From assembly GCF_033783015.1 (NCBI RefSeq), contig NZ_CP123907.1:992001-1056000 (forward strand): 64,000 nt of DNA, written 5' to 3'. This stretch comes from Corynebacterium sp. 21KM1197 (GTDB lineage Bacteria > Actinomycetota > Actinomycetes > Mycobacteriales > Mycobacteriaceae). Under the pieces are notes generated by a model, which worked only from the letters and a program-made list of their open reading frames with translations, was not told where the DNA came from and made no database searches. The number at the start of each line of letters is the position of its first letter. Positions within the stretch are counted from its first letter, which is position 1. This document shows, one piece after another, positions 18,477 through 27,131 of this stretch. The position numbers and the translations under genes were made by a program.

Positions 18477-18785
18477 ATGAGAGTTCCGGTCACTCGGGAA
18501 AGTATGGAACATGAATATGATTACGATCCAATTCCATTTAAGGTAGTTTCGTTTTTGTGGGACGAGCTTCCCCGTGATGTGCAAGCGCAAATTATTGATG
18601 ATGGTCTGGTTGGGGAATGTTGGCCAGGCATGGATTATGCCTTGTGGTATGCTGCACATCATGATTTGATTGTCCCTGGCTATCTTCTTGATATGGTTGA
18701 GGAGGAAATGAATAAGACTGGAGACTATTGCGGTCTTATTTCCAGCATTGCAACGCTGCGTGCTACAAATTCAAAAATGGCATAG
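18477..18785 (+). CDS. Unrecognised small acidic protein next to the CRISPR array
   Basis: The 102-residue protein starts at ATG 18477 with GGAG eight bases upstream; GTG 18459 would add six residues. It is acidic (about 18 Asp/Glu against 7 Lys/Arg), has aromatic residues in SFLWDEL, ECWPGMDYALWYAAHH and VPGYLLDMVEEEM, and has no signal peptide or membrane helix. The predicted pattern is several short helices. The codons are AT-rich (ATT, GAT, TTT), unlike the GC-rich flanks, suggesting recent acquisition. I do not recognise a family. Its position beside a CRISPR array makes an immunity, antitoxin or anti-CRISPR role conceivable, but nothing in the sequence proves it. Confidence 0.6.
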   Translation: MRVPVTRESMEHEYDYDPIPFKVVSFLWDELPRDVQAQIIDDGLVGECWPGMDYALWYAAHHDLIVPGYLLDMVEEEMNKTGDYCGLISSIATLRATNSKMA

Positions 18786-19061
18786 CTTAATGACTGTGCA
18801 TGTTTTGGTAATTGTTCTTGCTTTTAGGGTTGGGTAATGTACTAGTTGCATCATGCATGAAGTGTAGATTGTTGCTATTTGTATAAATTTAATTCTGTAA
18901 TCGTCTTTATGTTAGGGGTGCACCGTGTAAAAATTTATGCAGTGAACACATTTCTAATTGTCTATAATTGGAAAGGTGTGATTTTAGCACAAATCTTATA
19001 TGGTCCGTGTAAAAATATATTGCTTAAATAGTAGCATTTTAACAATTAAAGGGAGGGGTAT
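18786..19061. other. Intergenic, strongly AT-rich
   Basis: 276 bp separating two unknown genes. It is among the most AT-rich sequence in the window (runs such as TTGTATAAATTTAATT) and contains several TATAAT-like strings, so a promoter for the downstream gene probably lies here. GTGTAAAAAT occurs twice, near 18925 and 19007. No gene is supported. Confidence 0.45.
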
Positions 19062-19640
19062 ATGATTTATTATAGTGACGTCGAGCAACATCTCCAGGCG
19101 CTTAATCCGGAGGTTGCTAGTGAGGAGATTAGTGCAACCTATCGGTATATGTGTCAGCTATGCGCTTCTCAAGCGGAAGAACTGGCTAGGAAGGTGTGCG
19201 AGCAATGGGAAACTATATTGGGGGTCTGGCCAAGTTCTGCGGAATGGGAGCAGATTAATCATCGCGCTCAGATTGTCGCAGCGAGCCGCGTCTATCAGGA
19301 TTTTCTCTCGCCGATTACTGAGGAGATTATAAATCGGGAGCTGGAGGAAGAAGAGGAGGAGATTGCTAGGATTCAGTCGGAATTACTTAATGATCCTATA
19401 GGTTGGATTACGGACTCTCATCTCGTCCATGTGGAACCCTGGATCAATGATCTTACGATTAAGGTCTGGCCCGAGGCTTCGCCCAGATGGCTGATGTACG
19501 CGGCAACGTACTGCCAGCGCCAGTATTATCTTCAATTGGCTCTGCCGGCAATTGACGCTCCTGAGATTAATAGTGTTCTAGCGGCTGATATTACTAATCA
19601 TCTACGTGCTCAAAAAGTGGATATGCCGGAAACGAGGTAA
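19062..19640 (+). CDS. Unrecognised 192-aa acidic protein in AT-rich region
   Basis: ATG 19062 follows a strong purine-rich site (AAAGGGAGGGG). The protein is soluble and probably all-helical. An N-terminal helical part contains CQLCASQAEELARKVCEQW. A highly charged central segment with six consecutive Glu (near residue 97) may form a coiled coil. The C-terminal half is Trp-rich (DPIGWITD, EPWINDL, KVWPEASPRWLMYAATYCQR). No catalytic motif is recognised. Codon use is intermediate between the AT-rich neighbour and the core genome. With the upstream 102-aa gene it forms a co-oriented pair, but a 276-bp gap argues for separate promoters. Confidence 0.6.
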   Translation: MIYYSDVEQHLQALNPEVASEEISATYRYMCQLCASQAEELARKVCEQWETILGVWPSSAEWEQINHRAQIVAASRVYQDFLSPITEEIINRELEEEEEEIARIQSELLNDPIGWITDSHLVHVEPWINDLTIKVWPEASPRWLMYAATYCQRQYYLQLALPAIDAPEINSVLAADITNHLRAQKVDMPETR

Positions 19641-19686
19641 TCGCTGGTATTTATCTTGTCTAGGCCACTTTGGGATGAAAGGTTAC

Positions 19687-19696
19687 GGGGGGGGGG
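19687..19696 (+). repeat. Homopolymeric G10 tract
   Basis: Ten consecutive G between the 192-aa gene stop (19640) and the small frame starting at 19787. Such tracts are prone to slipped-strand mispairing. It is non-coding, so any effect would be on transcription. Confidence 0.85.
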
Positions 19697-19786
19697 ATTC
19701 TCTTGCTGGATAATTTTCCGATGTTTCCGCCTATGTTTCCTCTTGTATAAATTTTAGGAAAGTGTATGGATGGAAAGGACCTCATC

Positions 19787-19927
19787 ATGGCAAAAACTGT
19801 GATATATTCATGTCGCTCTCTGGTTCGAATGGCTGGCGGGGAGCGTTCAATAATGGCTGTCGAATTTTTCGACGCCGGATACGAATTTCAAGGGCGAAAC
19901 GAGGATGATAATGCTAGCCGTGACTGA
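19787..19927 (+). CDS. Possible 46-aa protein overlapping the HTH gene
   Basis: ATG 19787 is preceded at good spacing by GGAAAGGA. The frame encodes 46 residues (it begins MAKTVIYSCRSLVRMAGGER) and ends at TGA 19927, overlapping the start of the HTH gene by 17 bp. That is a typical arrangement for translational coupling of a short upstream gene to a downstream one. It has no recognisable domain. It could be a genuine small protein or a regulatory upstream frame. Confidence 0.4.
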   Translation: MAKTVIYSCRSLVRMAGGERSIMAVEFFDAGYEFQGRNEDDNASRD

Positions 19928-20129
19928 CCTAGAGACGGGCCGGGTGTACTGGACGGCTACTCAATCCGCTGAGTATGTAGGAATTTCCCGTGCTACATGG
20001 GCTTCCTACGCCTCCCGTGGCCAGTGTCCCGCCCCCGTGGAGCGTTTTGAGGGCCTACGCCTCTGGGCCGCCGATGAGGTGCGAGCCTGGCACACCCAGC
20101 GCCCGTCGCAACGCCGAGGCCGGGATTGA
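19911..20129 (+). CDS. Small AlpA/excisionase-like helix-turn-helix protein
   Basis: The protein has about 72 residues. After a short N-terminus, TATQSAEYVGISRATWASYASRGQ matches the helix-turn-helix of the AlpA/MerR-like excisionase family, followed by a wing-like APVERFEGLRLWAADEVRAW and a basic tail (RRGRD). ATG 19911 has GAGG six bases upstream; ATG 19905 is an alternative. Such proteins control or assist integrases of prophages and integrative elements. No integrase is visible in the window, so this may be the remnant of an excised or decayed element, consistent with the AT-rich DNA before it. Confidence 0.65.
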   Translation: MLAVTDLETGRVYWTATQSAEYVGISRATWASYASRGQCPAPVERFEGLRLWAADEVRAWHTQRPSQRRGRD

Positions 20130-20176
20130 CCAAACCAGGGGAGCAGCCCCTACGCGGTGTCTCCTCTTAATCCCGC

Positions 20177-20911
20177 TTACTTCTCCTCGCAGATCATGCC
20201 GTCGGGCCCTTCCTTGCAGTTCACGTAGTGCTGCGTGGTTTCGCCGGGCTCGGCCCCCGGCTCAGATTCCACCAGTTCGCCCGGCACCACCTCTTCGTAG
20301 ATCGTCTCCTCGATGTAGGTGATTTCCCTCGGCCCCTGGTGTTCCTCCTCCACGCGCTGAGGGGTCTGCGCGTCCTTCGGGGTTACGCTCACTCGCGCGG
20401 GCTCGTATTCTTCCTGTACCGGCGGGTGATTCTCGCGGGGCTTGCGTTCCTGATGATTCTCGGGTTTAGGCGATCCCTGCGAAGCCTCCGTGGGCCGTGT
20501 GGCTTCGGGCTGGGGGCTCTCAGGTCGCGCGGTCTCCGCGACCGCAGCCGGAGAAGCACTAGGCGAGGAATCCACCGCACTCGGAGTAGCGGTGGTGATC
20601 GTGACGGTGCTGGTGGCCGGGGTGTCTCCACCCGCAGCACCGCCTTTTTCTGCTGCTGGGGTGAGCAGTACCCCGAGTAGCAGCATGAGGGCACTCAGTA
20701 TGACGATGAGGGGCCACCGGCGCGCCCGCGTCGAGGAGGCGGAGCGCTTCTCGCTGTAGAGCCACCACACACCGGGCAGGAGAATCGCGGCTCCTAGGAA
20801 GAGGTCGCGCAGGAAGAGATGGGAGGAAAAGGCCCCGCTGATGATGGTGATACCGCCGATGGCGGTGGCGGTCCAGGCGAGGACGTGCTTCCAGGTGGCG
20901 TGCTGGGTCAT
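20177..20911 (-). CDS. Three-helix membrane protein with long Pro/Glu/Thr-rich external tail
   Basis: The protein has about 244 residues and starts at ATG 20911. Hydrophobic segments lie at about residues 10-30, 34-53 and 66-86, with a short Arg-rich loop before the last. The rest is low-complexity, rich in Pro, Ser, Thr and Glu, and ends in a short ordered segment (TQHYVNCKEGPDGMICEEK) with two cysteines that could form a disulphide. It resembles a family of unstudied corynebacterial envelope proteins; no enzyme motif is seen. It is downstream of and co-oriented with the antiporter, but a hairpin terminator separates them. Confidence 0.65.
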   Translation of the reverse strand: MTQHATWKHVLAWTATAIGGITIISGAFSSHLFLRDLFLGAAILLPGVWWLYSEKRSASSTRARRWPLIVILSALMLLLGVLLTPAAEKGGAAGGDTPATSTVTITTATPSAVDSSPSASPAAVAETARPESPQPEATRPTEASQGSPKPENHQERKPRENHPPVQEEYEPARVSVTPKDAQTPQRVEEEHQGPREITYIEETIYEEVVPGELVESEPGAEPGETTQHYVNCKEGPDGMICEEK

Positions 20912-20963
20912 GGCAAAAAGAACGTGTCCTTTCCGCGCGGGAGGGAAGATACAGAAAGAACAA

Positions 20964-20990
20964 TAGCGCCGCCCCATGAGTGCGGCGCTA
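20964..20990 (-). terminator. Rho-independent-like terminator of the antiporter gene
   Basis: TAGCGCCGC at 20964-20972 and GCGGCGCTA at 20982-20990 form a perfect 9-bp stem with a 9-nt loop. On the minus strand it is followed by TTGTTCTTT, a U-rich tail. It lies 20 bp after the antiporter stop. Confidence 0.7.
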
Positions 20991-21010
20991 CGAAGCCCCC
21001 ATACAGCGAC

Positions 21011-22558
21011 TTAGCGCTTGGCAGCCACCAGCATTCTGTCGATGGAGGCGAGCACCTCATCGACGTGAGCGGGGTTGGCGCCGCGCTCCGAGCGCGCGGT
21101 GAGGAGTTCTGCCTGCGCGGCTTGAAGGGCTCCCAGACGAACCTTCCCGGCGGCCTCGCGCCATCGGCTGAGTTCCTCGCGGCGATCCTCGTCCTTATCA
21201 AACTGCCGCTCCAACCATCCGCTCATGGCCTCGGTGGCCTCCGGCGGCAGGTGCTGGGCCTCCTGCCGCATGTACCCATACGCGGCCTGCCAGGCGCGGC
21301 GTCGCAAAGCCTCCAGCGCTTCATCGCCGGCGGCGTCGGGCCCGGCCTCCAGGTTGAGCCTGCCCATGAGCCAGGGGAGGGTTAGCCCGGGAATAACCAT
21401 GGTGCACAGCAGAACCACCAGCGCGATCACGGCGGCCTCGTGATGCAGGGTGGCGGAGATGCTGGCGGGAATGGAGAGCACCAGGGCGAGGGTGACCAAC
21501 CCGTGCATACCCGCCCAGGTCATCAGCAGGACTTCCTGACGGCGCAGGGGCGCGGCGAACTCCCGGTTCTTGCGGGTGTTGTTGCGCAGGGCCAAAGAAA
21601 GCCACGCGAAGCGCACGATCATCGCCACGGCGGAGAGGGCCAATCCCACCCACACGGCGTGCCATATATCGGCCCCCACCTCGTCGATGGCGGCGCGCAC
21701 GTTGAGGCCGATGAGCCCAAAGGCCACGCCGGTAAAGAGCATTTCCACGGGTTCCCAGAAGGCCTCGCCGCTGAGGCGATCTTCTGCGCCCAGGGAGGCC
21801 CGCGAGTTCATTTCCACGGCGGCGATCACGATGGCGATGACGCCGGAGGTCGCCACCTCCTCGGCCAGGATATACACGGCGAAGGGGAGCACCCAGGTAA
21901 AGGCGTTGCGGGCGGCGGTGTTGTCCACGTGGTCGGTAAACCAGGCCGCGCCGCGCCCCACCGCCAGGCCGATGATCACGGCACCCGCCACGGACCAGGC
22001 GAAACTCCCCAGCCCGTGCAGCCAGGAAAGCTCGGAACCGGCCAGGGCTGCGCCCAGGGCCACATGAAAGGCCACGATGGAGGCGGCGTCGTTAAAAAGC
22101 CCCTCGGTTTGCAGCGAGGTGGTGATCCGCTTGGGGATTCCCACGGGCTCGGCCACGGCGTCCACGGCCACGGGGTCGGGTGGGGCGAGTGCTGCGGCCA
22201 GGACGATGGCTCCGGCCACGCCCACGCTGGGGAGCAGGAGGAGAATCGAGCCGGTCAGGGCGGCGATGGTGGCAAAGACCAGGAGCACGGACATCCACAC
22301 GATGGTGGAGAACTGCGTTTTAATCACCGACCACGAGGTGCGCCGCGCCAGCGCCCAGAGCAGTGGCGGCAGGAAGATCGGCAGCATGAGTTCGGCGGGA
22401 ATATCGAGTTCCACCGGCACCGGCAGGAACACCCCGCCTGCGGCCACGAGGGTGAGCAGCACGGGCCAGGGCAATCCCAGGCGCTCGCCCAGGGCCACCA
22501 CGATCACCGTGGCCAGGAGCAGGCCGCAGAGCATGAGGAGGATGGTCATAGTAGACAT
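21011..22558 (-). CDS. CPA1-family Na+/H+ antiporter (NhaP-like)
   Basis: The 515-residue protein has 10-12 membrane helices in its first 400 residues and a hydrophilic C-terminal domain of about 110 residues. The CPA1 signature regions are seen: an amiloride-site-like LPIFLPPLLW, APPDPVAVDAVAEP, and TEGLFNDAASIVAFHVAL, in which the Asn-Asp pair is the cation-binding motif. It exchanges monovalent cations for protons across the cytoplasmic membrane and helps with pH and salt homeostasis. It is divergent from the FAH-family gene, with 83 bp between them. Confidence 0.93.
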   Translation of the reverse strand: MSTMTILLMLCGLLLATVIVVALGERLGLPWPVLLTLVAAGGVFLPVPVELDIPAELMLPIFLPPLLWALARRTSWSVIKTQFSTIVWMSVLLVFATIAALTGSILLLLPSVGVAGAIVLAAALAPPDPVAVDAVAEPVGIPKRITTSLQTEGLFNDAASIVAFHVALGAALAGSELSWLHGLGSFAWSVAGAVIIGLAVGRGAAWFTDHVDNTAARNAFTWVLPFAVYILAEEVATSGVIAIVIAAVEMNSRASLGAEDRLSGEAFWEPVEMLFTGVAFGLIGLNVRAAIDEVGADIWHAVWVGLALSAVAMIVRFAWLSLALRNNTRKNREFAAPLRRQEVLLMTWAGMHGLVTLALVLSIPASISATLHHEAAVIALVVLLCTMVIPGLTLPWLMGRLNLEAGPDAAGDEALEALRRRAWQAAYGYMRQEAQHLPPEATEAMSGWLERQFDKDEDRREELSRWREAAGKVRLGALQAAQAELLTARSERGANPAHVDEVLASIDRMLVAAKR

Positions 22559-22641
22559 TTATACGCCGGGGCTTATCGACGCCCCGCTTGTTGTCCCGCT
22601 CACCGTACCCTGCGCTCACGCCGTGCAGTACGATATTCCCC

Positions 22642-23427
22642 ATGCGTTTTGGTCGAATTGCAACTCCCGAGGGCATGTGCTTTTGCGTCGTGGATGACGA
22701 GGGCACCACTGCTAAACAAATTGAGGGCACGCCCTTTACCCCGCCGGTGTACACCGGCAAGGAATGGCCGCTGAGCGAGGTGCGCCTGCTGGCCCCGATG
22801 CTGCCGAGCAAGGTGGTGGCCATCGGCCGCAACTACGCCGATCACGTGGCCGAGGTGTTTAAGAAGTCCGCGGAAACCCTGCCGCCCACGCTCTTTCTCA
22901 AGCCGCCCACAGCGGTAGTGGGCCCCGGCGCGCCCATTAAGATCCCGGAGTTTGCCACCCGCGTGGAGTTCGAGGGCGAGTTGGCCCTGGTGATCGGCAA
23001 GCCGTGCAAGAACGTCAAGGCGCAGGACTGGCGCTCCGTGGTGTTGGGATTCACGGTGGTCAATGACGTTTCCTCTCGTGACCTGCAATTTGCCGATGGC
23101 CAGTGGGCGCGCGCCAAGGGCATTGATACGTTCTGCCCGCTGGGCCCCTGGATTGAGACGCACCTGGAGAACGTGGACGAGCTGCCGATCAAGGCCCGCC
23201 TCACCCACGACGGGGTGACGGAGATCAAGCAGGATTCCAACTCCAACCAGATGATCATGAACCTGGGCGAGATCATCGAGTTCATCACCGCCTCGATGAC
23301 GCTGCTGCCCGGCGATATTATCTGCACAGGTTCCCCGGCGGGCACGGCGGCGATGGCACCGGGGGACTTCATCGAGATCGAGATTCCCGGCGTGGGCAAG
23401 CTGGGGAACCCGGTGGAGCGCGCCTAA
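22642..23427 (+). CDS. odx: FAH-family enzyme; probable oxaloacetate decarboxylase / fumarylpyruvate hydrolase
   Basis: The protein has about 261 residues. The FAH fold is clear: VVAIGRNYADHVAE, LKPPTAVVGPGAPI, EFEGELALVIGK (a metal ligand Glu), NDVSSRDLQ and the C-terminal ICTGSPAGTA. The same position between leuB and gltX in C. glutamicum is held by Cg1458, characterised as the soluble oxaloacetate decarboxylase Odx, so I infer the same activity. ATG 22642 is chosen: TACGAT ends seven bases upstream, a leaderless pattern. The family also includes maleyl- and fumarylpyruvate hydrolases, and substrate choice cannot be read from motifs. Confidence 0.85.
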   Translation: MRFGRIATPEGMCFCVVDDEGTTAKQIEGTPFTPPVYTGKEWPLSEVRLLAPMLPSKVVAIGRNYADHVAEVFKKSAETLPPTLFLKPPTAVVGPGAPIKIPEFATRVEFEGELALVIGKPCKNVKAQDWRSVVLGFTVVNDVSSRDLQFADGQWARAKGIDTFCPLGPWIETHLENVDELPIKARLTHDGVTEIKQDSNSNQMIMNLGEIIEFITASMTLLPGDIICTGSPAGTAAMAPGDFIEIEIPGVGKLGNPVERA

Positions 23428-23450
23428 CCGGCCAGTCTTTGACGCGGGCC

Positions 23451-24635
23451 TCAGCGCAGCCGCGCGCCTTCGCTGAGGTCAAAGAGGTGGCGCAGAATCT
23501 CCCCGCCGCTGGCGCGCAGGCCGTTGTGCTCGTGCTCGCTGGTTACTAGCGTGCGCAGCGCGGGCATATGCCGCGCGGTATCCAGGGAGAACTCCAGGGG
23601 GACATAGGCGTCATAGGCGTAGATCGCGGCGGCCCCGCGCGCCTCCCGGATCGCCTCGGGGTCATAAAGGCGCGGCCAGGGGGTCGCCGCGATCTCCTTG
23701 GCGATGTTCCTCCAGGGGCGGAAGGCGGGAACGGTGTCGAGCCATTCGGGGTGGACGTGCTCCCCGGTGAGGAGGGTGGGGTCCTCGCGGTAATCCCGGG
23801 GCAGGGCGCGGTGGGCGGCCCAGTCGGTGGTGGCGCCGTTGGCGTAGCAGGATTCGTGCAGCACGAAGTACAGCGGGTTGCGGCCGTTGAAGGGGAGGGC
23901 GGCGGCGAGGTCGTGGGCAAAGGCGGGGGAGTCCCAGGGCAGGTCGAGCAACCCGTGGAGTTGAATCCAGCCGTCGTTGGTGCCCAGCAGATGGCCCACG
24001 CTGCGCAGGCGCGAGGGAGTGACCACCTCGGCGTCGGGAAGCACCAGTTCGCCCTGGGCCGCGCGCTCCATGAGTTCGGCCATGCGGGCGCGGTGCTCGG
24101 GGAAGCGCCGATAGTAGTCCTCGGTGTGCTGGCGCATGGAGGAATAGGTGGCGGCATAGATCTCCTCGGGGCTGTGGGTGAGCGAGGGCAGGCCGCCGGT
24201 GAAGAATGCCCGCTCGATAGATTCTGGATGCGCGCTGAGGTAGCGCAGCGCGCTGAACCCGCCGAAGGATTGCCCCAGCACGGACCACGTGCGCACGCCT
24301 AGGTGCTCGCGCAGGTCCTCGGCGTCCGCCACGATGGCGTCGGCACGCAGGTGACGCAGGTAGTCCGCGTCTTGGGGGCTGCCCACCGGCGCGGAGCGCC
24401 CCGTGCCGCGCTGATCGAGCAGCACCACCTGGTAGCGCTCCAGGGCCACGGGTGCCCAGGCGGGCCAGAGCCTGGGGGCCTCGCAGCCGGGGCCGCCCTG
24501 CAAGTAGAGCAGGTAGGGCAGGTGTGGATCGCGGCTGAGCACGCGGGCAAAGATCTCCACGCGGCGCGGGTCCTGCGGGTCGGCACGGTTGAGCGCAACG
24601 GTGAGGGTGTGTTCGGAGACGGTGATGTTCTTCAT
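23451..24635 (-). CDS. Proline iminopeptidase-like alpha/beta hydrolase
   Basis: The protein has about 394 residues. [15 protein letters not shown] is the oxyanion-hole motif of the prolyl aminopeptidase (S33) family, [10 protein letters not shown] follows, and the nucleophile elbow is GQSFGGF (Ser near residue 119). The C-terminal [13 protein letters not shown] supplies the catalytic His. The enzyme releases N-terminal proline or other residues from peptides in the cytosol. The start is ATG 24635 (MKNITVSEH). The same frame stays open far upstream, but that part is antisense to gltX. The gene is convergent with odx and divergent from gltX. Confidence 0.9.
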   Translation of the reverse strand: MKNITVSEHTLTVALNRADPQDPRRVEIFARVLSRDPHLPYLLYLQGGPGCEAPRLWPAWAPVALERYQVVLLDQRGTGRSAPVGSPQDADYLRHLRADAIVADAEDLREHLGVRTWSVLGQSFGGFSALRYLSAHPESIERAFFTGGLPSLTHSPEEIYAATYSSMRQHTEDYYRRFPEHRARMAELMERAAQGELVLPDAEVVTPSRLRSVGHLLGTNDGWIQLHGLLDLPWDSPAFAHDLAAALPFNGRNPLYFVLHESCYANGATTDWAAHRALPRDYREDPTLLTGEHVHPEWLDTVPAFRPWRNIAKEIAATPWPRLYDPEAIREARGAAAIYAYDAYVPLEFSLDTARHMPALRTLVTSEHEHNGLRASGGEILRHLFDLSEGARLR

Positions 24636-24734
24636 TGTTCTATGCCTACAGCGCCGAGTGGGCGCGCACAACTGCGCACAACTGTGCATAACCGGGCACA
24701 ACGTCGGCGCGGCGGGTGTGGTGAAATAGGGGGC

Positions 24735-26210
24735 ATGAGTGACATTCGCGTGAGATTCTGCCCCTCGCCCACCGGAACCCCGCACGTGGGCATGGTGCGC
24801 ACCGCCCTGTTCAACTGGGCCTACGCCCGCCACACCGGCGGCCGCATGGTTTTCCGCATCGAGGACACGGACGCCGCGCGCGATTCCGAGGAGTCCTACC
24901 AGGCCATCATCGAGTCCCTGCGCTGGCTGGGGCTGGACTGGGACGAGGGCATTGACGTGGGCGGCCCGCAGGAGCCCTACCGGCAGTCGCAGCGTATGGA
25001 CATCTACGCGGACGTGTTGAACAAGCTTATCGACGCCGGGGAGGTCTACCCCGCGTATTCCACCGCCGAGGAGGTCAAGGAACGCCACATCGCCGCCGGG
25101 CGCGACCCGCAGTTGGGCTACGACAACTTCGACCGCGACCTCACCCAGGAGCAGATCGACGCCTTCGAGGCCGAGGGACGTAAGCCCGTGTGGCGGCTGC
25201 GCATGCCGGATCACGACTGGTCCTGGCACGACCTGGTGCGCGGGGATATGACCTTCAAGGCGGAGACTCAGCCCGATTACGTGGTGGCCCGCTCCAACGG
25301 GCAGCCGCTGTACACCCTGGTCAATCCCGTGGATGACGCCCTCATGGGGATCACGCACGTGCTGCGAGGCGAGGATCTGCTCTCCTCCACGCCCCGCCAG
25401 CTGGCCCTGTATGAGGCCCTGATCCGCATTGGGGTGGCCACCAAGGTGCCGGAGTTTGCGCACCTGCCCTTTGTGATGGGGGAGGGGAATAAGAAGCTTT
25501 CCAAGCGCGATCCCGAGTCCAACCTTTTTAATCACGTAGAGGCGGGCATCATTCCGGAGGGCATGCTCAACTACCTGGCGCTGCTGGGGTGGTCCCTGTC
25601 CGCGGATAAGGACATCTTCTCCCGCGAGGAGATGGTGGCGGCCTTTGACGTGGCCGACGTACTGGGCAACCCCGCCCGTTTCGACCAGAAGAAGCTGGAG
25701 GCCATCAACGCCGATCAGATCCGTCTGCTCGATCCGGCGGATTTCCGCGAGCGCCTGCGCTCCTACCTCAGCGAGCACACGGACTTTCCAGCCGATTACC
25801 CGGAGGAGAAGTTCACCTTTGCCGCGGACCTGGTGCACACCCGGATCAAGGTGCTGGGCGATGCCTACGGCCTGCTGAAGTTCCTGGTGGTGGGGGATGA
25901 GGCCCTGGTGCTTGATGAGAAGGCCGCGCGCAAGAACCTCAAGGAGGACGCCGTGGCGGTGCTAGATACCTCCATCGAGCGCCTGGAGGCGCTGGGGGAG
26001 TGGACCCACCCGGAGATTGAACGGGTGCTTTCCACGGCGCTCATCGAGGAGATGGAACTCAAGCCCCGCAAGGCCTATGGCGCGTTGCGCGTGGGGATCA
26101 CGGGCGCGGCGGTCTCCCCGCCGCTGTTCGAGTCGATGGAACTCCTGGGCAAGGAGTCCACCCTGGCTCGCCTGCGGGCCGCACGCGAAAACACTCCGTT
26201 TAGCGCCTAA
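24735..26210 (+). CDS. gltX: Glutamyl-tRNA synthetase
   Basis: The 491-residue class I synthetase charges tRNA-Glu; in actinobacteria it typically also mischarges tRNA-Gln for later amidation by GatCAB. The HIGH-type motif is [20 protein letters not shown] near residue 9, and the KMSKS-type motif is KKLSKRD near residue 248. The C-terminal anticodon-binding domain is present. The start is ATG 24735. It lies just upstream of tRNA-Gln and tRNA-Glu genes, its substrates in this lineage. Confidence 0.97.
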   Translation: MSDIRVRFCPSPTGTPHVGMVRTALFNWAYARHTGGRMVFRIEDTDAARDSEESYQAIIESLRWLGLDWDEGIDVGGPQEPYRQSQRMDIYADVLNKLIDAGEVYPAYSTAEEVKERHIAAGRDPQLGYDNFDRDLTQEQIDAFEAEGRKPVWRLRMPDHDWSWHDLVRGDMTFKAETQPDYVVARSNGQPLYTLVNPVDDALMGITHVLRGEDLLSSTPRQLALYEALIRIGVATKVPEFAHLPFVMGEGNKKLSKRDPESNLFNHVEAGIIPEGMLNYLALLGWSLSADKDIFSREEMVAAFDVADVLGNPARFDQKKLEAINADQIRLLDPADFRERLRSYLSEHTDFPADYPEEKFTFAADLVHTRIKVLGDAYGLLKFLVVGDEALVLDEKAARKNLKEDAVAVLDTSIERLEALGEWTHPEIERVLSTALIEEMELKPRKAYGALRVGITGAAVSPPLFESMELLGKESTLARLRAARENTPFSA

Positions 26211-26303
26211 ATGCCCCGCGACCTGGCGGTTTGTGGGTACTCCGGGGTTATGGTTATAGTATTCCCCGTTGCACAGCGCGGAAACGCCGCTGGGAAGCAG
26301 CAA

Positions 26304-26375
26304 TGGCCTATGGTGTAATTGGCAACACTACGGTTTCTGGTACCGTCATTCTAGGTTCGAGTCCTGGTAGGCCAG
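26304..26375 (+). tRNA. tRNA-Gln (CTG)
   Basis: The 72-nt cloverleaf has acceptor TGGCCTA/TAGGCCA, anticodon stem ACGGT/ACCGT with loop TTCTGGT (anticodon CTG), and T-arm loop GTTCGAGTCC. CCA is not encoded. It is downstream of gltX, whose product probably charges it through the misacylation route. Confidence 0.95.
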
Positions 26376-26393
26376 CAGCGATTTTATCGCCGC

Positions 26394-26466
26394 GCCCCGT
26401 TCGTCTAGTGGCCTAGGACGTCGGCCTCTCACGCCGGTAACACGGGTTCAAATCCCGTACGGGGTA
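26394..26466 (+). tRNA. tRNA-Glu (CTC), copy 1
   Basis: The 73-nt cloverleaf has acceptor GCCCCGT/ACGGGGT and anticodon loop CTCTCAC (anticodon CTC). It differs from copy 2 at 27132-27204 by one base in the anticodon stem, giving a T-G wobble pair here. It is followed directly by a strong terminator. Confidence 0.95.
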
Positions 26467-26470
26467 CTTC

Positions 26471-26509
26471 AAGTCCCCTCACCGAGATTATTCGGTGAGG
26501 GGACTTTTT
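26471..26509 (+). terminator. Terminator after tRNA-Glu copy 1
   Basis: AAGTCCCCTCACCGA and its complement TCGGTGAGGGGACTT form a long, nearly perfect stem (26471-26506) followed by TTTTA. A classic intrinsic terminator. Confidence 0.9.
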
Positions 26510-26527
26510 ATATTTCAAGGAGAAAAA

Positions 26528-27064
26528 TTGCACACCTTCACCGACCCGGCCCGTCGCCGCCTGGGCACCGCCCTGTGGGTGGGAATCATCGCCGGGTTCT
26601 TCTCGGGAATCGTCAAGTTTGGTTGGGAGGTGCCCTTCCCGCCCCGCACCCCCGAGCGCAACGCCACCAATCCGCCCCAGGCGCTGCTGGAAATGCTCGG
26701 CATGAGTCCGGAGGCCACCCACGCCACCTACTCCTATCTGGGCAACGATCTGCCCTACGTGAGCTTCATTCTGCACTTTGCCTTTGCCATCTCCTTCGCG
26801 GTGTTCTATTGCCTGGTGGCGGAGTACTGGCCCGCCATCAAGATGTGGCAGGGGGCGGTATTCGGCGTGGTGGTCTTTGTGGCCTTTCACGTGGTGTTCA
26901 TGCCGCTTGTGGGGGTGGTGCCCGCCCCGTGGGATCAACCGGCGGGGGAGCACCTCTCCGAGTTCTTTGGACACATCGTGTGGATGTGGAGCATTGAGAT
27001 CGTGCGCCGCGATCTACGCAACCGTGCCACGGGAGAACCGGACGCCGAGGTTGCGTTGAATTAG
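26528..27064 (+). CDS. YagU-like (DUF1440) inner membrane protein
   Basis: The protein has 178 residues and four membrane helices. GIIAGFFSGIVKFGWEVPFPPR near the N-terminus and FHVVFMPLVGVVPAPW are typical of the YagU family. E. coli YagU contributes to acid resistance; the molecular role is unknown. The start is TTG 26528, preceded by AAGGAG at five bases; a GTG upstream lies inside the terminator and is unlikely. The gene is enclosed by the two tRNA-Glu copies, and it begins only 19 bp after the first terminator, so its promoter may overlap that terminator or rely on read-through. Confidence 0.8.
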   Translation: MHTFTDPARRRLGTALWVGIIAGFFSGIVKFGWEVPFPPRTPERNATNPPQALLEMLGMSPEATHATYSYLGNDLPYVSFILHFAFAISFAVFYCLVAEYWPAIKMWQGAVFGVVVFVAFHVVFMPLVGVVPAPWDQPAGEHLSEFFGHIVWMWSIEIVRRDLRNRATGEPDAEVALN

Positions 27065-27131
27065 CCTTGTGAGCAGGCAATTTGTCTGTTTCTTTGTGCT
27101 TACACTACTGTAATCCGAGTCAGCACGACGA

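Noticed and set aside
15609..20130. Search for cas genes or remnants near the array
   Set aside because: No Cas1, Cas2, Cas3 or Cascade motifs were seen on either strand; the neighbouring proteins do not resemble Cas proteins.
20139..20153. GGGG-AGCA-CCCC type hairpin after the HTH gene
   Set aside because: Very short stem with no T-run; not enough to call a terminator.
24636..25838. Upstream extension of the aminopeptidase frame to about 795 codons
   Set aside because: The extra part is antisense to gltX and lacks family features; the protein begins naturally at ATG 24635.
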